The notes below the pieces were generated by a model. The model was not told where the DNA came from. It did no database searches and worked only from the letters and a program-made list of their open reading frames with translations. Source: Chloroflexia bacterium (GTDB lineage: Bacteria > Chloroflexota > Chloroflexia > Thermomicrobiales > JALYUS01). From it: 9,715 nucleotides of DNA. The position numbers and the translations under genes are program-made. Where the stretch lies: the NCBI GenBank assembly GCA_025928215.1, contig JAICJW010000146.1, positions 1 through 9,715 of the forward strand, in the 5' to 3' direction. This document shows positions 6,209 through 9,715 of the stretch, piece by piece (position 1 is the first letter of the stretch; every line of letters begins with the position of its first letter).

Positions 6209-7789
6209 TCACACCGGCCGCGCCGCGCGATAGGTACCCCAGATCTCTCGAAGCGCCGTGCAGATTTCGCCCAGGGTCGCGCCCGCAAGAAGGGCCGCGC
6301 GCATCGGGCCGAGCAGTTCGGCATTCCCCTGCGCGGCGGTGCGGACGACACCGAGAGCCGACTCGCAGGCGATGATATTCCGGTTCGCGCGATGCACCTT
6401 CAGCCGTGCGGCCTGCTTCGTCTCGGCGTCCGGGTCGGGCCGGAGAATCGGCACTTCGATCTCCTCCTCTTCCTGATAGCGATTGACGCCGACGACGACA
6501 CGTTCGCCGCGCTCCTGCCCCATCTCTTGCCGGTAGGCGTGCTCGGCAATCGCCCCGGCGATGAAGCCGCTCTCCGTCGCGGCGACCGCCCCGCCCCGCT
6601 CCGCGACGCGCTCCATCCAGCGACGCGCCTCCTGCTCCACGCCATCGGTCAGCGCCTCGACATAGTAGGAGCCGCCGAGCGGATCCGCCGTCGCGGTGAC
6701 GCCGCTCTCCTCCGCGATGATCTGCTGTGTGCGCAGCGCGAGCGTCGCCGCATGCTCCGTTGGCAGGCCGAGCGCCTCATCAAACGAGTTGGTGTGCAAA
6801 CTCTGGGTGCCGCCCAGCACCGCCGCCAGCCCCTGCAATGCTACCCGCACGATGTTGTTGTGCGGCTGCTGCGCCGTCAAGGTGCAACCGCAGGTCTGCG
6901 TGTGGAAGCGGAGGAGCATCGAGCGTTTGTCCTGCGCGCCGAACTGCTCCCGCATGATCGTCGCCCAGATGCGGCGTGCGGCGCGGAATTTCGCCACTTC
7001 CTCGAACAGATCGTTGTGCGCGCCGAAGAAGAACGAGAGGCGGGGTGCGAAGGCATCCACGGAAAGCCCCGCGCGCAGGCCCGCCTCAACGTAGGCAACG
7101 GCATTCGCGAATGTGAAGGCAATCTCCTGTGCCGCCGAACACCCCGCCTCGCGCATGTGGTAGCCGCTGATGCTGATCGGGTTCCATTGCGGCAGGTGCT
7201 TCGCGCAGTACGCGAAGGTATCCGTGACGAGCCGCATCGAGGGGCGCGGTGGGTAAATATACGTACCCCGTGCCTGGTACTCTTTCAGCGGATCGTTCTG
7301 GATCGTGCCGCCCAGTTTCCTCGCGTCCGCGCCCTGCTCCTCACCAACGATCTGGTACATGAGCAGCAGAATCGCCGCAGGCGCGTTGATCGTCATGCTC
7401 GTCGTCACATCGCTGAGCGGAATGCCATCGAACAAAATCCGCATATCGTCGAGGCGACTGATTGAGACGCCGACCTTGCCGACCTCGCCCGCCGCCATTG
7501 GGTCGTCCGCATCGTAGCCGAGTTGCGTCGGTAGGTCGAAGGCGACGGAGAGGCCCGTCTGCCCTTTCGCCAGAAGCGACTTGAACCGCTCATTCGTCGC
7601 CTCGGCAGAGGCGAACCCGGCATATTGCCGCATCGTCCAGCGGCGGGCGCGGTACATCTCCGGGTAGATGCCGCGCGTGTACGGGTAGACACCCGGCGGT
7701 GGTGGCACGACAGGGAACTCCGGCGCATCGAAGTACGGCGCGACGGGTACGCCGCTATCGGTCGTGCGTTCTTTCGGAGGCGCGGCCAT
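6209..7789 (-). CDS. mcmA: Methylmalonyl-CoA mutase, catalytic (substrate-binding) subunit without B12 domain
   Basis: A 526-residue mutase that rearranges (R)-methylmalonyl-CoA to succinyl-CoA in its TIM barrel. Landmarks are RQYAGF (54-59), SVAFDLPTQLGYDADDP (81-97), GTIQNDPLKEYQARGTYIYP (161-180), SISGYHMREAG (206-216), and HTQTCGCTLTAQQPHNNIVR (296-315). Y56, R174 and H211 keep the exact spacing of Y89, R207 and H244 of the Propionibacterium enzyme; isobutyryl-CoA mutases carry Phe and Gln at the first two, so methylmalonyl-CoA is the likely substrate. The protein ends at TYRAARPV with no DxHxxG cobalamin domain, so a separate B12-binding subunit is required; none is in the window. The ATG at 7789 has GGGAG six bases upstream. 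A Pro-rich N-terminus (residues 1-35) precedes the barrel. Confidence 0.95.
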   Translation of the reverse strand: MAAPPKERTTDSGVPVAPYFDAPEFPVVPPPPGVYPYTRGIYPEMYRARRWTMRQYAGFASAEATNERFKSLLAKGQTGLSVAFDLPTQLGYDADDPMAAGEVGKVGVSISRLDDMRILFDGIPLSDVTTSMTINAPAAILLLMYQIVGEEQGADARKLGGTIQNDPLKEYQARGTYIYPPRPSMRLVTDTFAYCAKHLPQWNPISISGYHMREAGCSAAQEIAFTFANAVAYVEAGLRAGLSVDAFAPRLSFFFGAHNDLFEEVAKFRAARRIWATIMREQFGAQDKRSMLLRFHTQTCGCTLTAQQPHNNIVRVALQGLAAVLGGTQSLHTNSFDEALGLPTEHAATLALRTQQIIAEESGVTATADPLGGSYYVEALTDGVEQEARRWMERVAERGGAVAATESGFIAGAIAEHAYRQEMGQERGERVVVGVNRYQEEEEIEVPILRPDPDAETKQAARLKVHRANRNIIACESALGVVRTAAQGNAELLGPMRAALLAGATLGEICTALREIWGTYRAARPV

Positions 7790-7805
7790 GAGAAGCTCCC
7801 TTTAG

Positions 7806-7905
7806 TAGTAGCCGGTAGTCGGTAGTCGGTAGTCAGTGGTTAGAAAAAGATGCGCGCGACGCCTTCCCTACCAACTGACTACCGACTACTGACTACTGTC
7901 TACTG
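7806..7905. repeat. Heptad-built inverted repeat, copy A (epimerase-mutase junction)
   Basis: The left arm (7806-7841) and right arm (7870-7905) are imperfect reverse complements, about 30 of 36 positions, built from tandem 7-mers of the type GTAGTCG/GTAGTCA. The loop contains GAAAAA and GCCTTC, as in copy B. The right arm includes the epimerase stop codon, and the left arm ends about 17 bases before the mutase start codon. It looks like a dispersed non-coding element; no transposase is present. Transcribed RNA would form a long stem between the two genes. Confidence 0.8.
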
Positions 7906-8349
7906 CGTCTGCACCAGTTCGATCAGCGCGCCATGTGCGCTCGCCGGATGGAGGAAGGCGACCAACCAACCATGCGCGCCCGCACGTGGCGTTGCATCAA
8001 CCAAGCGTACACCATTTGCCCGCAACTGTCCGAGGGCAGCGGCAAGATCGTCCACCGCGAAGGCGACATGATGCATTCCCTCGCCCCGTTTCACCAGAAA
8101 ATCGGCGAGGCGGCCCGCGCTAAGTGGGGTAAAGAGTTCGATAAACTGATCCGGCTCTTGCGTTGGTACCAACACCACGCGGACGCCTTGCGCGCTGACC
8201 GTTTCTTCGTGGCCGGGACGGAATCCGAGCATGCGATAGGTCTCCGCCGCCGCCACGAGATCGCGGACGATCATGCCGATGTGATGAAAACGAAAGCCAT
8301 TGCCGGCGAGCGGATCGGCGAGGCTCTCCGGCATGATGCGATGCTCCAT
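7900..8349 (-). CDS. mce: Methylmalonyl-CoA epimerase (VOC superfamily)
   Basis: A 149-residue vicinal-oxygen-chelate protein that interconverts (S)- and (R)-methylmalonyl-CoA, linking carboxylase product to mutase substrate. Two beta-alpha-beta repeats are seen: FHHIGMIVRD (21-30) with IELFTPL (70-76), then GEGMHHVAFAVDD (89-101) with GWLVAFLHP and ALIELVQ (141-147). Likely metal ligands are H23, H94, E144 and a residue near E71. The ATG at 8349 overlaps the minE stop (TGATG), suggesting coupling, but has no clear Shine-Dalgarno; the ATG five codons later (8334) has GGAG nine bases upstream and could be the true start, giving 144 residues. The final Gln codon and TAG lie in the outer end of hairpin repeat A. 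Confidence 0.93.
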   Translation of the reverse strand: MEHRIMPESLADPLAGNGFRFHHIGMIVRDLVAAAETYRMLGFRPGHEETVSAQGVRVVLVPTQEPDQFIELFTPLSAGRLADFLVKRGEGMHHVAFAVDDLAAALGQLRANGVRLVDATPRAGAHGWLVAFLHPASAHGALIELVQTQ

Positions 8350-8621
8350 CAGAGTCGGGCGCGGGCGGCACGCCGGATCGGGATGCGCGCGGTCAATTCG
8401 TCGGTGTTGCCACGACCGGGGGTGATCGTCACCTCGATACCATCACGATCTACGTCCAGACGGCGCGAGAGGACATCAACGATGTCGCTGCGGATCGCCG
8501 CCATCAGCCCCGGCGACACCCGCATCTGGTCCGACACGAGAACAACTTTCAATCGCTGCCTGGCGACTGAACTGCTCGCTACCGGCGCTTCCTGCCTGCC
8601 AAATCCTCGGAAGAACCGCAT
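8349..8621 (-). CDS. minE: Cell division topological specificity factor MinE
   Basis: A 90-residue MinE, the usual length. MinE stimulates MinD ATPase and sweeps it off the membrane, restricting division to mid-cell. Residues 1-9 (MRFFRGFGR) form a basic amphipathic membrane-targeting stretch. SSVARQRLKVVLVSDQ (17-32) is the MinD-binding segment, with the usual RLKVVLV core. The dimerisation domain contains SPGLMAAIRSDIVDVLSRR (36-54), GIEVTIT (61-67) and a terminal TARIPI. The ATG at 8621 has AGGAG six bases upstream. It follows minD by 49 bases, and its stop overlaps the epimerase start by one base, so all three are probably cotranscribed. Confidence 0.95.
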   Translation of the reverse strand: MRFFRGFGRQEAPVASSSVARQRLKVVLVSDQMRVSPGLMAAIRSDIVDVLSRRLDVDRDGIEVTITPGRGNTDELTARIPIRRAARARL

Positions 8622-8670
8622 CTCACTCTCCTCGCGACGTTGCCCACGCGCCCCACCGTGTCGAAACAGA

Positions 8671-9477
8671 TCAGACCCGCGCGAAACCGAGCGCGCGCAG
8701 GAATCGCGACATCATTCCCGCTTGCGCGGCTTCGTATCGCGGGAAGGCGATCGTCTCCCCTTGCAGGCGGCGCGCGATGTCCTTGAACGCCCCACCTGCC
8801 GCCGAGTGGCTATCAAAGACGGCCACTTCGCCCCGGTTCGTACTCGTGATGATCGTCTGATCCTCCGGCACGACGCCGAGCAGGTCAATCGCGAGGATTT
8901 CCTCGACATCCGGCACGTCCATCATGTCGCCGCGCTTGACCATATCGGCCCGAAAGCGGTTGACGATCAGACGCGGCGGCGGCAACTCGGCGGCTTCCAC
9001 GAGGCCGATGATCCGGTCCGCGTCGCGTACGGCGGAGACTTCCGGCGTCGTCACGACGACGACATGCGTCGCCCCGGCGATCGCGTTACGGAAACCCTGC
9101 TCGATGCCCGCCGGCGAGTCCACGAGGACGAAATCATGGCTCTCGGCGAGTTCGCGTGTCAGGTCCGCCATCTGATCGGGCGAGACGGCCTCTTTATCGC
9201 GCGTCTGCGCCGCCGGAATGAGTGAGAGATTCGGGAATCGCTTGTCGCGGATCATCGCCTGCCGGACGCGGCACTGCCCCTCGACCACATCCACGAGGTC
9301 ATAGACAATGCGGTTTTCCAACCCCATCACGATATCGAGGTTGCGCAGCCCGATATCGGCATCAATCAAGACGACGCTACGGCCCTGCATCGCGAGCGCG
9401 GTGCCGAGATTGGCGGTCGTCGTCGTCTTGCCGACGCCGCCCTTGCCGGAAGTGATCGTCACGATATGTCCGGCCAT
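8671..9477 (-). CDS. minD: Septum site-determining ATPase MinD
   Basis: A 268-residue deviant Walker A ATPase of the MinD/ParA group that binds membrane as an ATP dimer and is released by MinE. It has the P-loop GKGGVGKTTT (11-20) with signature lysine K12 and K17, switch I LIDADIGLRNLDIVMGLENR (37-56) with D41, and switch II DSPAGIEQGF (120-129). The C-terminal MSRFLRALGF (256-265) is an amphipathic membrane-targeting helix, which separates MinD from soluble ParA proteins. NRFR (173-176) and the following KRGDMMDVPDVEEIL are typical. The ATG at 9477 has GAGG/GGGG seven bases or less upstream, immediately after hairpin repeat B. The immediate partner is minE; no MinC is visible in the window. 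Confidence 0.96.
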   Translation of the reverse strand: MAGHIVTITSGKGGVGKTTTTANLGTALAMQGRSVVLIDADIGLRNLDIVMGLENRIVYDLVDVVEGQCRVRQAMIRDKRFPNLSLIPAAQTRDKEAVSPDQMADLTRELAESHDFVLVDSPAGIEQGFRNAIAGATHVVVVTTPEVSAVRDADRIIGLVEAAELPPPRLIVNRFRADMVKRGDMMDVPDVEEILAIDLLGVVPEDQTIITSTNRGEVAVFDSHSAAGGAFKDIARRLQGETIAFPRYEAAQAGMMSRFLRALGFARV

Positions 9478-9490
9478 CTGCCCCCCTCAT

Positions 9491-9560
9491 CAGTAGTCGG
9501 TAGTCGGTAGCCAGTAGTCAGAAAAACGAAAGCCTTCTGGCTACCGACTACTGACTACTG
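9491..9560. repeat. Heptad-built inverted repeat, copy B (upstream of minD)
   Basis: The left arm 9491-9514 and right arm 9537-9560 are reverse complements at 23 of 24 positions, with a 22-base loop. Arms are made of the same 7-mers as copy A (GTAGTCG, GTAGTCA, GTAGCCA), and the loop shares GAAAAA and GCCTTC. It abuts the TAG of the upstream gene (9561) and ends 13 bases before the minD ATG. Copy B has C/G where copy A has T/A in both arms of one heptad, a compensatory change that keeps the pairing. Confidence 0.85.
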
Positions 9561-9715
9561 CTAGCGTAGCGGCGGTACGTCGCGCCCACCGTACCACGGG
9601 ACGATCATCAGTTCGCCGCCGTCCAGATGCGCGATGCTTGGCCCCTCACCGAGCGCCGCGTCATCCGCACTATCGGCGCTCGCCTCGGCGGGCCGTCCAT
9701 AGACCGTACCGATCC
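9561..9715 (-). CDS. C-terminal end of an unrecognised protein upstream of minD
   Basis: One minus-strand frame is open from the right window edge to a TAG at 9561-9563 and gives 50 residues, IGTVYGRPAEAS...LDGGELMIVPWYGGRDVPPLR. Its start is outside the window. The slot before minD often holds minC or a cell-shape gene, but this tail shows none of the beta-helix repeats expected at the end of MinC, and I do not recognise it. The coding call rests on the clean stop directly next to repeat B and on high-GC codon use; one other frame is also open over this short distance. Confidence 0.5.
   Translation of the reverse strand, partial: IGTVYGRPAEASADSADDAALGEGPSIAHLDGGELMIVPWYGGRDVPPLR

Noticed and set aside
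6194..7465. Plus-strand open frame of 423 codons opposite the mutase
   Set aside because: Antisense shadow of a highly conserved gene; no family likeness and no convincing ribosome binding site.
7806..7905. CRISPR-like array or simple tandem repeat from the repeated GTAGTCG units
   Set aside because: Units are contiguous 7-mers without spacers and are mirrored in the opposite arm; it is an inverted repeat, not CRISPR.
7933..9225. Plus-strand open frame of 430 codons across epimerase, minE and minD
   Set aside because: It runs antisense through three well-supported genes and crosses their boundaries, so it cannot be conserved as a unit.

Overview
The window is a GC-rich bacterial chromosome segment in which every supported gene reads on the minus strand, so transcription runs from the right edge to the left. 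It carries a nearly complete set for converting propionyl-CoA to succinyl-CoA (a biotin-dependent carboxylase alpha and beta subunit, methylmalonyl-CoA epimerase, and the catalytic subunit of methylmalonyl-CoA mutase), placed directly downstream of the cell-division positioning pair minD-minE. The stand-alone mutase subunit without a B12 domain, a fused biotin carboxylase/BCCP, a Uma2-type nuclease gene, minDE and repeat-rich intergenic hairpins together suggest Chloroflexota (possibly a Thermomicrobia-like lineage). This is inference from gene content; no rRNA or other marker is present.

Layout in the direction of transcription (right to left): the last 50 codons of an unrecognised gene (9561-9715); a heptad-built hairpin repeat (copy B, 9491-9560); minD (8671-9477); minE (8349-8621); methylmalonyl-CoA epimerase (7900-8349), whose start touches the minE stop; a second hairpin repeat (copy A, 7806-7905), which supplies the epimerase stop codon; methylmalonyl-CoA mutase catalytic subunit (6209-7789); a 160-base gap with two GC-rich hairpins; an unrecognised 146-residue gene (5608-6048) overlapping the carboxyltransferase gene (4068-5621); a Uma2-family gene of clearly lower GC (3469-4032); a fluoroacetate-dehalogenase-like alpha/beta hydrolase (2591-3472) overlapping it by 4 bases; the biotin carboxylase/BCCP gene (817-2568); and an ArsR-type regulator with a DUF2087 domain (1-654), which runs off the left edge.

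The carboxylase makes methylmalonyl-CoA from propionyl-CoA, the epimerase interconverts its stereoisomers, and the mutase rearranges the R form to succinyl-CoA for the TCA cycle. The B12-binding mutase partner and its chaperone are not in the window. Two genes of no known role in this pathway sit between the carboxylase subunit genes. The ArsR-type gene looks like a separate transcription unit: it has a TTGACA promoter whose -10 region lies inside a perfect 42-base palindrome, consistent with autorepression.

Most genes are ordinary members of known families. The parts most worth a second look are the perfect palindrome over the regulator's promoter, the paired heptad hairpins with a compensatory base change, the uncharacterised 146-residue protein coupled to the carboxyltransferase, and the Uma2/hydrolase pair between the carboxylase subunit genes.
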